64,000 nucleotides of DNA from SZUA-592 sp041556555 (lineage in GTDB: Bacteria; Pseudomonadota; Gammaproteobacteria; Eutrophobiales; Eutrophobiaceae), in the NCBI GenBank assembly GCA_041556555.1, contig JBFFIE010000001.1, forward strand, positions 1 to 64,000. The letters are read 5' to 3'. This document shows positions 36,545 to 45,942 of the stretch, piece by piece. Every line of letters starts with the position of its first letter. The stretch's first letter is position 1. The translations under genes and the position numbers were made by a program. The notes below the pieces were generated by a model. It did no database searches. It was not told where the DNA came from and saw only the letters and a program-made list of their open reading frames with translations.

Positions 36545-36865
36545 CTAGTCCTGCTTTACTGCGTCACTGATCATGGTCTGCAGTTCACCCTTCTGATAAA
36601 GGTCCAGGGTGATATCGCAACCACCAACCAATTCACCATTGATAAACACCTGAGGAAAGGTCGGCCAGTTGGAAAACTTGGGCAGGTTGGCCCTGACATC
36701 CGGATTGGCCAGGACATCAACATAGGCAAACTCCGCGTTGCAGGCCTTCAATGCCTGAACGGTTTGCATGGAAAAGCCACACTGCGGGAAGTCCGGCGTG
36801 CCTTTCATAAATATGACCACCGGGTTTTGTTCAACCGTGGTCTTGATGTTTTCCAGAATATCCAT
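36545..36865 (-). CDS. grxD: Monothiol glutaredoxin (Grx4)
   Basis: A 106-residue CGFS-type glutaredoxin (QCGFSMQTV, Cys29) that binds and transfers 2Fe-2S clusters with glutathione and BolA-type partners. The FMKGTPDFPQCGFS, WPTFPQVFINGELVGGCDI segments are diagnostic. Length matches the family. It is convergent with dnaQ and monocistronic. Confidence 0.97.
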   Translation of the reverse strand: MDILENIKTTVEQNPVVIFMKGTPDFPQCGFSMQTVQALKACNAEFAYVDVLANPDVRANLPKFSNWPTFPQVFINGELVGGCDITLDLYQKGELQTMISDAVKQD

Positions 36866-36919
36866 TCAATCTAACCTCAAACAACGTTTTGGATTGCGGC
36901 GCCGATTATACACGTTCCG

Positions 36920-38461
36920 TCACGACTCACCACGCGCCCGCGGTTTTCCCCAACCACCACCGCCCGGCGTCATAATGGTCAAACGCTCGCCTTTATGGGC
37001 GGAGAACCCTGTCTTTCCCGGTAGTACTTCATCATTCAAACGATTCAGGCCCAGTGCCCCGGGCTGACCTTCGGCGATCCCCCAGGGGGCCACTGTCCTG
37101 CGCTCAGTTAATAATGTGACATGACAGTCCTCGAGAAATTCATACTCCCGGACCAGGCCATCTCCACCCTTGAACTGACCCGTTCCGCCAGAATCGCGGC
37201 GGATCGCATATTGTCTGATCCTGAGCGGATAATACTTTTCCAGTATCTCGATCGGGGTATTCAGGGTATTGGTCATATGGGTTTGAATGGCATCACAGCC
37301 GGGTCGACCTAACCCCGCACCACTACCACCACCGAGGGTTTCATAGTAATCCCAGCTATCAGAACCCATGGCAATATTATTCATACTGCCATGGCTGGCC
37401 GCGGGGATATTATCGGGCAGGGTTTTTGCTAGTGCACCTAGGATCACATCAACGATCCGGCTGCTGGTCTCTACATTGCCCGCCGCCACTGCGGCCGGGA
37501 ACCGGGCATTGACCAGGCTGCCGGGCTCAGCCTTGAGTTCAATCATCCGGAAGGCACCGGCACAGGCCGGGGTGTGGGGTGGCATCAGGCTGTAGAAACA
37601 GTAATAAACGGCTGCGGCCGTCACGGACAATGGGCAATTAATATTGCCTTTGACCTGGGGCGCCGTGCCGGTAAAGTCCACCAGGATACGGTCGTCTTCA
37701 ATCTGTAAGCGGGCCTTGATGGGAATATGGTCGTGACCGAGACCGTCATCATCCATAACATCGGTGAATTCAAACTCACCCCGGGGTAATTCTCGCAGGC
37801 TCGAGCGAGCCAGGATCTCGGCATACTCATTCAATACATTTAAAGCTTCAGCAAATTTAGCCCGACTCATTTGCTTTACCAGGCTGTCGAGACGGCGCAA
37901 GCCAGTCAGGTTGGCACTGACTTGGGCTTCGTAATCGGCCTCTGCCAGAGCCGGGTTGTGGAGTTTTTCCAGGATCGAATGGAAGGTGTTGATGTCTTTC
38001 TTACCGCGGCGCAACAAATGGACGGGTGAAATCACCAAACCCTCTTCAGCTAAAGAGCCCGCCAGGGGCATGGATCCCGGGGTGTCAGCACCGATGTCTG
38101 CATGGTGTGCCCGGTTCGCTACAAACGCGCAGAGTTCCGACTCTATATATAAGGGTGCTATCACGGTCACGTCCGGCAGATGGGTGCCGCCAAGGTACGG
38201 ATCATTAAGGATGATCATGTCACCCGGTTGCCAGTCTACCCGGCTGACTATCCCGGCCATGGCGTAGGCCATACTGCCGAGGTGAACCGGAATGTGGGCG
38301 GCCTGGGCGCAGAGATTGCCACCGTTATCAAACACGGCACAGGAGAAATCCAGGCGGTCCTTTATATTGGGCGAAAATGCCGTCCGTTGCAGGGTTGCCC
38401 CCATCTCGTCGCAAACGGCCTGTATGCGGCTGACAAACAGGGAATTTTCTATGACATCCAT
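36920..38461 (-). CDS. Hydantoinase B / oxoprolinase-family protein (HyuB-like)
   Basis: A 513-residue full-length HyuB domain: it starts ENSLFVSRIQAVCDEMGATL and carries GDMIILNDPYLGGTHLPDVT and HAPDIG-like (HHADIGADTPGSMP) motifs, and ends PGGGGWGKP. HyuB normally acts with HyuA as an ATP-dependent 5-oxoprolinase, N-methylhydantoinase or acetone-carboxylase-like complex. No HyuA lies next to it here, so the partner must be elsewhere or the protein acts differently. Confidence 0.9.
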   Translation of the reverse strand: MDVIENSLFVSRIQAVCDEMGATLQRTAFSPNIKDRLDFSCAVFDNGGNLCAQAAHIPVHLGSMAYAMAGIVSRVDWQPGDMIILNDPYLGGTHLPDVTVIAPLYIESELCAFVANRAHHADIGADTPGSMPLAGSLAEEGLVISPVHLLRRGKKDINTFHSILEKLHNPALAEADYEAQVSANLTGLRRLDSLVKQMSRAKFAEALNVLNEYAEILARSSLRELPRGEFEFTDVMDDDGLGHDHIPIKARLQIEDDRILVDFTGTAPQVKGNINCPLSVTAAAVYYCFYSLMPPHTPACAGAFRMIELKAEPGSLVNARFPAAVAAGNVETSSRIVDVILGALAKTLPDNIPAASHGSMNNIAMGSDSWDYYETLGGGSGAGLGRPGCDAIQTHMTNTLNTPIEILEKYYPLRIRQYAIRRDSGGTGQFKGGDGLVREYEFLEDCHVTLLTERRTVAPWGIAEGQPGALGLNRLNDEVLPGKTGFSAHKGERLTIMTPGGGGWGKPRARGES

Positions 38462-38593
38462 TGCTTAGGTATTGAAATTAATATAAAAAAAAGTTCGGCG
38501 ACTATATGAATCAGCAGGTCGATAATTGTATAATGACAGCAAAAAAACCGATTACAATTTTATCCAAATTCACACAATCGAGGGAGAAATTGC

Positions 38594-39202
38594 ATGAATC
38601 CATTGAAGTCCGTTCCTGGAACTATCATTTCAGGCTTTGTCCTGGCCGTGATCATCATATACCTGGTAGGTGGCGATATGTCGCCGGGAGAATGGTCGTC
38701 TACGGAAAAATGGTCACTTACAGTTTGGCTGCATGTCTTTTTCGGCATCATCTGGATTGGGCTTCTGTATTATTTCAATTTCGTCCAGGTGCCGGCAGTA
38801 GCAGATGCCGGTGCAGACTCAGGAGGTCCTGGACCTGCAGGCATCAATAAGTATGTCGCACCGCGCGCACTGTGGTGGTTCCGCTGGGCCGCCTTACTGA
38901 CCTGGCTGACCGGTGCCGTGGCACTGGAACTTATGCCCGGTTCGAGTTTTGCAGATGCCTTCCTGTTGAAAGAAAATGTCCTGATCATCGGAATCGGCGC
39001 CTGGCTGGGTACCATTATGTTGTTTAACGTTTGGGTTCTGATCTGGCCAAACCAGAAAAAAGTGCTGGGGATGGTCGAGGCAACAGAAGAACAAAAAGCG
39101 AAGGGGAAATTTATTGCCCTGATGGCATCGCGCACGAATACTCTGCTGTCCATTCCGTTAATCATGTGTATGGTAGGGCACGCGCATAACATGCCCCTGT
39201 AA
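38594..39202 (+). CDS. PuuD-like membrane protein (urate hydroxylase N-terminal domain)
   Basis: A 202-residue protein with four membrane segments and the PuuD signature HVFFGIIWIGLLYYFNFVQ plus RWAALLTWLTG. Full PuuD is a longer urate hydroxylase with a C-terminal cytochrome c domain; that domain is missing here. Short forms of this kind are seen in marine proteobacteria, and urate activity is unproven. GAGGGAG precedes the ATG. It is divergent from the hydantoinase gene and ends before a strong terminator. Confidence 0.78.
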   Translation: MNPLKSVPGTIISGFVLAVIIIYLVGGDMSPGEWSSTEKWSLTVWLHVFFGIIWIGLLYYFNFVQVPAVADAGADSGGPGPAGINKYVAPRALWWFRWAALLTWLTGAVALELMPGSSFADAFLLKENVLIIGIGAWLGTIMLFNVWVLIWPNQKKVLGMVEATEEQKAKGKFIALMASRTNTLLSIPLIMCMVGHAHNMPL

Positions 39203-39236
39203 ACGATCAGAACACAGGTTTTAATACAAACATGTG

Positions 39237-39268
39237 AGCCCGGCCTTGGTGGCCGGGCTTGTTATTTC
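39237..39268 (+). terminator. Intrinsic terminator after the PuuD-like gene
   Basis: A 9-bp GC-rich stem (AGCCCGGCC/GGCCGGGCT) with a 5-base loop is followed by TTGTTATTT. It ends the PuuD-like transcript before argD. Confidence 0.8.
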
Positions 39269-39314
39269 TGTATTTGAAAAATATCAAATGAGTCAATCAA
39301 GCCGGGTTTAATGA

Positions 39315-40496
39315 ATGAGCGATCATTTAATGGCAAGTTATAATCAACTTCCGGTTGCGTTCGAAAAAGGCGAGGGTGTCTGGTTGTTTGACCAGCATGG
39401 CAACCATTATCTGGACACGTTGAGTGGAATCGCTGTGTGCGGACTTGGTCACTCACATCCTGAATTGACATCGGCGATTTCTGATCAGGCCGGACGTTTA
39501 TTGCATACTTCCAATCTGTATCACATCCCTTTACAGGAAAGCTTGGCTTCCAGGCTATGCGCGCTGGCAAACATGGACAAGGTATTCTTTTGCAATTCCG
39601 GCGCTGAGGCCAACGAGGCAGCTATCAAGATTGCCAGACTACACGGCCACAAAAAAAATATTGCCTCACCAGTTGTGATTGTTGCTCACGGCAGTTTTCA
39701 TGGACGAACCATGGCCACACTCAGTGCAACCGGTAATACAAAAGTCCAGGCCGGTTTTGAACCTTTGCTACCGGGGTTTGTGCATGTTCCCTATAACGAT
39801 ATCGATTCGATTATTAAAACAGTGAACAACAGTGAAGACGTTGCAGCGGTGATGCTGGAACCGGTGCAGGGTGAAGGTGGTATCAATGTACCCGATAGCG
39901 GATACCTGACCGCCGTACGAGAACTTTGTGATGAAAACGGATTATTGATGATGCTGGATGAGATCCAGACTGGTATGTGCCGGACCGGAAAGTGGTTCGC
40001 ACATCAACACGAAAACTGTGTGCCGGATGTGATGACGTTGGCCAAGTCACTTGGTAACGGCGTGCCCATAGGTGCCTGTCTTGCCGATGGTGAAGCGGCC
40101 AATTTGCTACAACCCGGCAGTCATGGTTCCACGTTTGGCGGTAATCCGCTGGCTGCACGCGCCGGATTAACAGTGATAGACATACTGCAGCGTGAAAATC
40201 TGGCACAGCGTGCCGCGACACTTGGACAGTTGTTGCTGGCACGGTTTTCAGAATCGTTATCTGTTTACAAGGCAGTTGTAAATATCCGCGGCAAGGGTCT
40301 GATGATCGGGATTGAATTGGCCGATGATTGCTCTGACCTTGTTGGACTGGCATTGAAACAAAACCTGTTAATCAATGTCACGGCGGGGAAAGTTATCCGG
40401 CTATTGCCGCCGTTGATTATCAGTGACGACCAAGCAGAGGAAATCGTTGAACGCCTTTGCATTGTGTTGAAGGACTATCTGAAGGAAGCGGCATGA
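39315..40496 (+). CDS. argD: Acetylornithine aminotransferase
   Basis: A 393-residue class III PLP aminotransferase that makes N-acetylornithine in arginine synthesis. Visible motifs are CNSGAEANEAAIKIAR, the aspartate-bearing MMLDEIQTGMCRTGKW and the PLP lysine in TLAKSLGNGVPIGA. It is followed directly by argF with an ATGA overlap, which supports the arginine role over other omega-aminotransferases. Confidence 0.93.
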   Translation: MSDHLMASYNQLPVAFEKGEGVWLFDQHGNHYLDTLSGIAVCGLGHSHPELTSAISDQAGRLLHTSNLYHIPLQESLASRLCALANMDKVFFCNSGAEANEAAIKIARLHGHKKNIASPVVIVAHGSFHGRTMATLSATGNTKVQAGFEPLLPGFVHVPYNDIDSIIKTVNNSEDVAAVMLEPVQGEGGINVPDSGYLTAVRELCDENGLLMMLDEIQTGMCRTGKWFAHQHENCVPDVMTLAKSLGNGVPIGACLADGEAANLLQPGSHGSTFGGNPLAARAGLTVIDILQRENLAQRAATLGQLLLARFSESLSVYKAVVNIRGKGLMIGIELADDCSDLVGLALKQNLLINVTAGKVIRLLPPLIISDDQAEEIVERLCIVLKDYLKEAA

Positions 40497-41404
40497 CAGT
40501 TAAACATTTTTTGAGTCTGATGGATTTAAATGGTGCTGAACTGGAAAAACTGATCCAGCATGCCATCAAGCTCAAGCAGGAATCCATGTCAGGGCAGACA
40601 CGCGAGACACTGAAAGGCCGGGTACTGGCCATGATCTTTGAAAAGTCATCGACACGTACCCGCGTGTCATTTGAAGCTGGTATGGCCCAGCTTGGCGGTC
40701 ATGCTATCTTTCTTTCACCTGATGATACCCAACTGGGACGGGGAGAACCGATCGAAGATACCGCAAAGGTCCTGTCCAAAATGGTCGATTGCATCATGGT
40801 GCGTACCTTTGCCCATGATAACCTAGTGCGATTTGCTGACGCGGCTGATGTTCCTGTAATCAATGGTCTGACTGATTCCTATCATCCCTGCCAGTTACTT
40901 GCAGACATGCAAACCTATATTGAAGCGCGTGGTTCCATCCGTGGCAAAACAGTGGCATGGCTGGGGGATGGAAATAATATGTGCCATTCCTATATGAATG
41001 CAGCAAGACAATTCGGTTTCTCGCTTAACATCGCCTGCCCGGACAATTACCGCCCGGATCCGGTACTGCTTGAAGAAACGGCCAAAGTGGTCAGTATCAT
41101 TACCGATGTCAAACAGGCTGTTAGCGGTGTTGACCTGGTAGTGACGGACGTCTGGGCGAGCATGGGTCAGGAATCCGAGTCTCGGCAGCGTACTGCCGAG
41201 TTCAGGCCCTACCAGGTCAACCGGGAATTGATGGCGCTGGCAGATAAAGATGCCTTGTTCATGCATTGCTTGCCAGCCCACCGTGGTGATGAAGTGACTG
41301 CAGAAGTCATCGATGGGCCACAAAGTTTTGTCTGGGAAGAGGCAGGAAACCGCCTGCATGCCCAGAAGGCGTTACTCGAATACTTGATATTGAAGGAGAT
41401 CTGA
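40493..41404 (+). CDS. argF: Ornithine carbamoyltransferase
   Basis: A 303-residue enzyme that makes citrulline from ornithine and carbamoyl phosphate. The carbamoyl-phosphate motif is SSTRTRVSFE and the ornithine-side HCLPAHRG is intact; DSYHPCQLLADMQT also matches. The start ATG is the one overlapping the argD stop (ATGA), preceded by AAGGAAG; an earlier in-frame start would lie within argD. Six bases separate it from surE. Confidence 0.97.
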   Translation: MTVKHFLSLMDLNGAELEKLIQHAIKLKQESMSGQTRETLKGRVLAMIFEKSSTRTRVSFEAGMAQLGGHAIFLSPDDTQLGRGEPIEDTAKVLSKMVDCIMVRTFAHDNLVRFADAADVPVINGLTDSYHPCQLLADMQTYIEARGSIRGKTVAWLGDGNNMCHSYMNAARQFGFSLNIACPDNYRPDPVLLEETAKVVSIITDVKQAVSGVDLVVTDVWASMGQESESRQRTAEFRPYQVNRELMALADKDALFMHCLPAHRGDEVTAEVIDGPQSFVWEEAGNRLHAQKALLEYLILKEI

Positions 41405-41410
41405 TCGACG

Positions 41411-42169
41411 GTGCATTTCTTATTGAGTAACGATGATGGCTATCAGTCAGAGGGACTGGCGGCGCTGGCAAATGCACTGGAAACAATAGGTACGCTGACC
41501 GTGGTCGCACCAGATCGGGACCGCAGTGGTGCCAGTAACTCCTTGACTCTGGATACACCGGTACGGCCCATGATTGCCGAGAATGGATTCATTTACGTTA
41601 ACGGCACACCTACCGACTGTGTTCATCTTGCCATTACCGGTTTGCTGGAAAAAGAACCGGACATGGTCATCAGTGGCATTAATAACGGATCTAACCTGGG
41701 GGATGATGTGCTTTATTCAGGTACGGTTGCTGCCGCCATGGAGGGGCGTTTCCTGGGTATACCGGCTATTGCCGTTTCCCTGACCTCACATGATCCAAGG
41801 TATTATGATACGGCAGTCAAGGTTGTGTTGAATCTGGTCAGTCATATCAAAGAATTTTCATTTGGCCGTGATATATTGCTCAATGTCAATATTCCCGACC
41901 TGCCTTACGAGGCCCTGACAGGATATGAAGTTACTCGACTCGGACAAAGGCATAAATCAGAGCCGGCAATCTCCTCAACTGATCCAAAGGGCAGGAAGGT
42001 ATACTGGGTGGGGCCTGTTGGACCCGAGCAGGATGGTGGTTCAGGTACAGATTTTCATGCAATTAAAAGTGGCAAGGTTTCTATAACACCCTTGCAGGTT
42101 GACCTCACTCGTTATAACGTGATTAAGGAATTGACTGATTGGGTGGGGAGTAAAATCAAGAATGAATAA
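41411..42169 (+). CDS. surE: 5'-nucleotidase / polyphosphatase SurE
   Basis: A 252-residue metal-dependent survival protein. The start LLSNDDGYQSEG carries the metal-binding Asp pair, followed by APDRDRSGASNSLTL, NGTPTDCVHLAI and SGINNGSNLGDDVLYSGTVAAAMEG, all typical. The start is GTG. It begins the conserved surE-pcm-nlpD-rpoS cluster, overlapping pcm by eight bases. Confidence 0.97.
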   Translation: MHFLLSNDDGYQSEGLAALANALETIGTLTVVAPDRDRSGASNSLTLDTPVRPMIAENGFIYVNGTPTDCVHLAITGLLEKEPDMVISGINNGSNLGDDVLYSGTVAAAMEGRFLGIPAIAVSLTSHDPRYYDTAVKVVLNLVSHIKEFSFGRDILLNVNIPDLPYEALTGYEVTRLGQRHKSEPAISSTDPKGRKVYWVGPVGPEQDGGSGTDFHAIKSGKVSITPLQVDLTRYNVIKELTDWVGSKIKNE

Positions 42170-42821
42170 TCACCTTCGTGGGATTGGAATGACATCCCAG
42201 CGTACGCGTGATCGCCTAATCAAACGGCTGCAGGAAATGGGCATTCAGTCAAATACAGTTCTGGATGTTGTCAAAAATACCCCACGGCATATCTTTGTTG
42301 ATGAAGCGCTGGCCAGCCGTGCCTATGAAAATACAGCATTACCCATCGGCTACAATCAGACGATTTCGCAACCTTATATTGTTGCGCGAATGACAGAGGC
42401 ATTAATGGCAGGTGGGCCATTGAAAAAGGTTCTCGAAATCGGTACGGGCTGTGGTTACCAGACAGCCATTCTCGCCCAAGTGGCAGAAAAGGTTTACAGC
42501 ATTGAGCGCCTCGAAGCCCTGTTAAACAAGGCCCGTGAAAACCTGTATACCTTGAAATTCCGTAATGTCAGGCTGAAACATGGTGATGGTAATCTGGGTT
42601 GGCCGGAGTATGCGCCCTATGACGGAATTATCGTGGCTGCAGCACCGACTGGTATACCTGAGGCCCTGTTACAACAATTGGCAATTAATGGTCGTCTGGT
42701 GATACCGGTAGGCAGCCCGGGATATCAAAAATTATTGCTGATAACGCGGACAGAGGATGGTTTCGAAGAGACACAACTGGACATGGTCAGTTTTGTGCCC
42801 CTGGTCGAGGGTACTGATTAG
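42162..42821 (+). CDS. pcm: Protein-L-isoaspartate O-methyltransferase
   Basis: A 219-residue repair methyltransferase that acts on isoaspartyl residues in aged proteins. It has GIGMTSQRTRDRLIKRL, the active-site PIGYNQTISQPYIVARM and SAM motif I VLEIGTGCGYQTAILAQ. It is the canonical copy; a divergent relative lies at 18147. In E. coli the surE-pcm pair likewise precedes nlpD and rpoS. Confidence 0.97.
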   Translation: MNNHLRGIGMTSQRTRDRLIKRLQEMGIQSNTVLDVVKNTPRHIFVDEALASRAYENTALPIGYNQTISQPYIVARMTEALMAGGPLKKVLEIGTGCGYQTAILAQVAEKVYSIERLEALLNKARENLYTLKFRNVRLKHGDGNLGWPEYAPYDGIIVAAAPTGIPEALLQQLAINGRLVIPVGSPGYQKLLLITRTEDGFEETQLDMVSFVPLVEGTD

Positions 42822-42840
42822 CCTCTCAGGAGCAGTATAC

Positions 42841-43626
42841 ATCTGCAAGACCCTTGCTGTTCTTGCCCTGGTCCCGCTTTTCCTGACCGCTTGTGGGGGC
42901 AGGGTCGAAGCGCCGGTAGTGTCTCCTGGCAATCAGCAACGAGGCACCTATTCCCGAAATATCAATGTCAGAAAACCTGATGTCTATCTGGTCAGGCGGG
43001 GCGATACTCTCTATTCGATTGCCTGGAATTACAACCTGGACTACAAGGATCTCTCCAGATGGAATGGTATTCGTGCACCTTATACAATTTATCCAGGGCA
43101 AAAAATCAGATTGAAACCAAGACCCTCCCAAAGGCAAAGAACAACCCAAAAACAGGACAGGCCGCGACCGAAAAAACCCGCATCTGCTGATACCTCGAAA
43201 TCACAAAAATCCAAACAGGTGCAGAAAAGGCCCGCACAAAAACAGCCGGTCGGCCGGGGGCCTGTCAAATGGCACTGGCCAACTCCAGGTAAAATCATCA
43301 AGTCCGATACACCGATTTCCAAAAACGGTATCGATATCAGCGGCAAGCTGAATCAACGGATCAATGCCTCGGCAGATGGTGTGGTTGTCTACAGCGGTAG
43401 TGGACTATTGGGCTACGGAAAGCTTATCATCATCAAACACGATGAAGTCTATCTGAGTGCCTATGCACATAACAGTCGTTTGCTGGTGAAGGAGGGACAG
43501 CGCGTGGCCGCGGGGCAGCATATCGCCTATATGGGGAAAACGTCCAATGGTCGTGTACTCTTGCATTTTGAGATCCGGAAAAACGGGCAACCCGACAGCC
43601 CGCTGAAATATCTCCCTCTACGCTAA
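42841..43626 (+). CDS. nlpD: Murein hydrolase activator NlpD (LysM + degenerate LytM)
   Basis: An outer-membrane lipoprotein that activates the amidase AmiC at the septum. It has a lipobox LTAC, a LysM domain (VRRGDTLYSIAWNYN) and a C-terminal LytM/M23 domain. The zinc ligands are degenerate (NGID instead of HxxxD; LLHFE instead of HLHFE), as in E. coli NlpD, so it is an activator, not a hydrolase. The best-placed start is ATC at 42841, eight bases after AGGAG (42828-42832), giving an 18-residue signal peptide; the frame is open back to ATG 42757 inside pcm. Confidence 0.88.
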   Translation: MCKTLAVLALVPLFLTACGGRVEAPVVSPGNQQRGTYSRNINVRKPDVYLVRRGDTLYSIAWNYNLDYKDLSRWNGIRAPYTIYPGQKIRLKPRPSQRQRTTQKQDRPRPKKPASADTSKSQKSKQVQKRPAQKQPVGRGPVKWHWPTPGKIIKSDTPISKNGIDISGKLNQRINASADGVVVYSGSGLLGYGKLIIIKHDEVYLSAYAHNSRLLVKEGQRVAAGQHIAYMGKTSNGRVLLHFEIRKNGQPDSPLKYLPLR

Positions 43627-43635
43627 CCATAAGAT

Positions 43636-44655
43636 ATGACCATGCAGGGAACCAAAGAAACACAATCGGGCGATTCAGAACAGAACAGCGAGGAAATCGC
43701 TGATTTGCCGGAAGAGCTGGACGAGGAGGAAGAATTCTCTTCCGAAAAGGAAGAGGAGGATTCCGAAGACGACAGCGAAGACGAGAAGTCTTTCGCCGCC
43801 GGGACCATCCCACAGGGCGATCTGGATGCCACCCGGATGTATCTGAGTGAAATCGGCTTTTCACCGTTGTTGACCGCGGAAGAAGAGGTCTATTACGGCC
43901 GTAAGGCTATCCAGGGCGACGAGGCCGCTCGCAAGCGGATGATCGAAAGCAATCTTCGTCTGGTTGTGAAGATCGCGCGCCGTTACATGAATCGTGGCCT
44001 GGCACTGCTGGATCTGATTGAAGAAGGCAATCTCGGCCTGATCCGCGCGGTTGAAAAATTTGATCCGGAAAAGGGGTTCCGATTTTCTACCTATGCCACC
44101 TGGTGGATTCGACAAACAATTGAACGCGCCCTGATGAATCAGACCCGGACTGTGCGCCTGCCTATACATGTCGTCAAGGAGATTAATATCTACTTACGGG
44201 CTGCCCGGAAACTGTCACAGAAACTGGACCGGGAAACCAATCCGGAAGACATCGCCGAGATGCTCGATATTCCCATTGAGGATGTCAAACGCATGCTTGG
44301 ACTGAATGAACGTATTACCTCTGTCGATTCACCCTCAGGCTATAATGGTGACAAATCTCTCCTGGATACCCTGCCCGATGAGCAAAACAACGATCCATCC
44401 CATCTTTTACAGAGTGATGATGTCCAGCGTCATATTGATACCTGGCTCTATCAGCTCAGTGACAAGCAACGGGCGGTGGTCGAGCGCCGGTTCGGTCTGC
44501 ATGGACACGAAGTGTGCACTCTTGAAGAAATTGGTAATGAACTCGGGGTAACCAGGGAAAGAGTCCGGCAAATACAATTGGAGGCCATCAGGCGACTGCG
44601 TCAAATTCTGGAGCGTGAGGGCTTCTCGCTGGATAACCTCTTCATGGATGAATGA
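43636..44655 (+). CDS. rpoS: RNA polymerase sigma factor RpoS
   Basis: A 339-residue stationary-phase sigma factor. An acidic N-terminal tail (residues 15-52) precedes region 1.2 (DATRMYLSEIGFSPLLTAEEE), region 2 (NLGLIRAVEKFDPEKGFRFS, YATWWIRQTIERALMNQ), region 3 and region 4 (LEEIGNELGVTRERVRQIQ). Order with nlpD upstream is as in other gammaproteobacteria, where the main rpoS promoter lies inside nlpD. Length is near E. coli (330); the extra residues are in the acidic tail. Confidence 0.97.
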   Translation: MTMQGTKETQSGDSEQNSEEIADLPEELDEEEEFSSEKEEEDSEDDSEDEKSFAAGTIPQGDLDATRMYLSEIGFSPLLTAEEEVYYGRKAIQGDEAARKRMIESNLRLVVKIARRYMNRGLALLDLIEEGNLGLIRAVEKFDPEKGFRFSTYATWWIRQTIERALMNQTRTVRLPIHVVKEINIYLRAARKLSQKLDRETNPEDIAEMLDIPIEDVKRMLGLNERITSVDSPSGYNGDKSLLDTLPDEQNNDPSHLLQSDDVQRHIDTWLYQLSDKQRAVVERRFGLHGHEVCTLEEIGNELGVTRERVRQIQLEAIRRLRQILEREGFSLDNLFMDE

Positions 44656-44661
44656 TCAGTC

Positions 44662-45039
44662 TCATTCCTGAATCAGTATCAGTCCTGCTGCAATTTTGCG
44701 ACCCTCAGCGGCAAGCAGATTAAAACTCCGGCTTGCAGCACCCGTATCCATAATTTCTATTCCTATACCGGCATCATAGACAGGTTCAAGGATTTCTGGC
44801 GTGGGGAATGCCTGGTAACTGCCAGTACCCAGCAGGATGATCTCGGGTTTTAATTGAACCAATTGATCCATGTGTTGCGTTGCAAGATCAATGACTGAAT
44901 TTGGTGACCATTCTTCAATAGATCCATCCGGAGTAATAATCAGGCTATGAAAATATTGCTCACCGTTAACTCGAAACAGACCAATCTCGTATGCGTCGAT
45001 CCGGTTGTTACTTATGTGATCATCCAGGGAGATTTTCAT
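44662..45039 (-). CDS. Mth938-like domain protein (DUF498)
   Basis: A 125-residue single-domain protein of the Mth938/XCC1710-like fold. The PEIILLGTGSYQAFPTPEIL segment and the C-terminal MDTGAASRSFNLLAAEGR are diagnostic. Homologues have no assigned biochemical role in bacteria; the human relative NDUFAF3 is a complex I assembly factor. It is convergent with rpoS (six bases apart) and divergent from adk. Confidence 0.85.
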   Translation of the reverse strand: MKISLDDHISNNRIDAYEIGLFRVNGEQYFHSLIITPDGSIEEWSPNSVIDLATQHMDQLVQLKPEIILLGTGSYQAFPTPEILEPVYDAGIGIEIMDTGAASRSFNLLAAEGRKIAAGLILIQE

Positions 45040-45109
45040 AGATACATCATTACGTCATAATACTGCGGATCGCAAGTCCGGTTTAAATACAAAGAAAAGA
45101 GGAAAATCA

Positions 45110-45757
45110 ATGAGAATAATCTTGTTGGGGCCACCTGGTGCCGGGAAAGGGACACAGGCAAATATCATCAAGGAAGCCTTTGCAATTCCACAGATATCGA
45201 CGGGTGATATGTTGCGAGCCGCCGTCAGTGCCGGGACTGAACTCGGATTAAAGGCAAAAAAGGTAATGGATGCCGGAGAACTCGTCTCTGATGATTTGAT
45301 ACTGGGTTTGGTGAAAGAAAGAATCTCCGAACCAGATTGTGCAAATGGCTTTTTGTTTGATGGTTTCCCAAGAACCATAACCCAGGCAGAAGGCATGAAG
45401 AATTACGGGATTGAAGTGGATGCTGTTGTAGAATTACAACTGCCGGATGCTGAGATTATCAAACGAATGAGTGGTCGCCGCGTTCACCCGGCCTCCGGAC
45501 GGTCCTATCATGTCATATTTAACCCTCCAAAGGTTGAAAATAAAGACGATCAGACAGGAGAACCCCTGATTCAACGGGATGATGACAAGGAAGAAACTGT
45601 TAAAAAACGTCTTGAAGTCTATCATGAGCAGACAGCCCCACTGATCAAATACTATTCCGACATGGCAAATGAAAATCGTGTCAGATACATCGCAATTAAT
45701 GGTAATGGTGACGTTAATACAATCAGTAAAAATATCATTGAAGCACTTAAATCATGA
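45110..45757 (+). CDS. adk: Adenylate kinase
   Basis: A 215-residue nucleotide kinase that equilibrates ATP, AMP and ADP. It has the P-loop GPPGAGKGT, the AMP-site GFPRTITQAEGM and a long LID domain (SGRRVHPASGRSYHVIFNPP) without zinc-binding cysteines. Length matches E. coli Adk (214). AGAGGAAA precedes the ATG. Confidence 0.98.
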   Translation: MRIILLGPPGAGKGTQANIIKEAFAIPQISTGDMLRAAVSAGTELGLKAKKVMDAGELVSDDLILGLVKERISEPDCANGFLFDGFPRTITQAEGMKNYGIEVDAVVELQLPDAEIIKRMSGRRVHPASGRSYHVIFNPPKVENKDDQTGEPLIQRDDDKEETVKKRLEVYHEQTAPLIKYYSDMANENRVRYIAINGNGDVNTISKNIIEALKS

Positions 45758-45942
45758 GTTTTAGCTCTGGATGTTGCTTTTTTTTCATAAAATAACCAAA
45801 AATTTTTTGTTTTTTTGCATTAATTAGCTTGTTTATTCAAAAAAATATAGAAAAAACAAAAAACATTACTATAATAATTTGCGTGTTATTCATTTGTGTT
45901 GTATATAAGTCTTTGTTTAAATCCATTTAGGGGAGTTAAATT

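Noticed and set aside
38529..38534. TATAAT before the PuuD-like gene as a promoter
   Set aside because: The -35 position reads ATGAAT and there is no extended -10; a lone hexamer in AT-rich DNA is weak.
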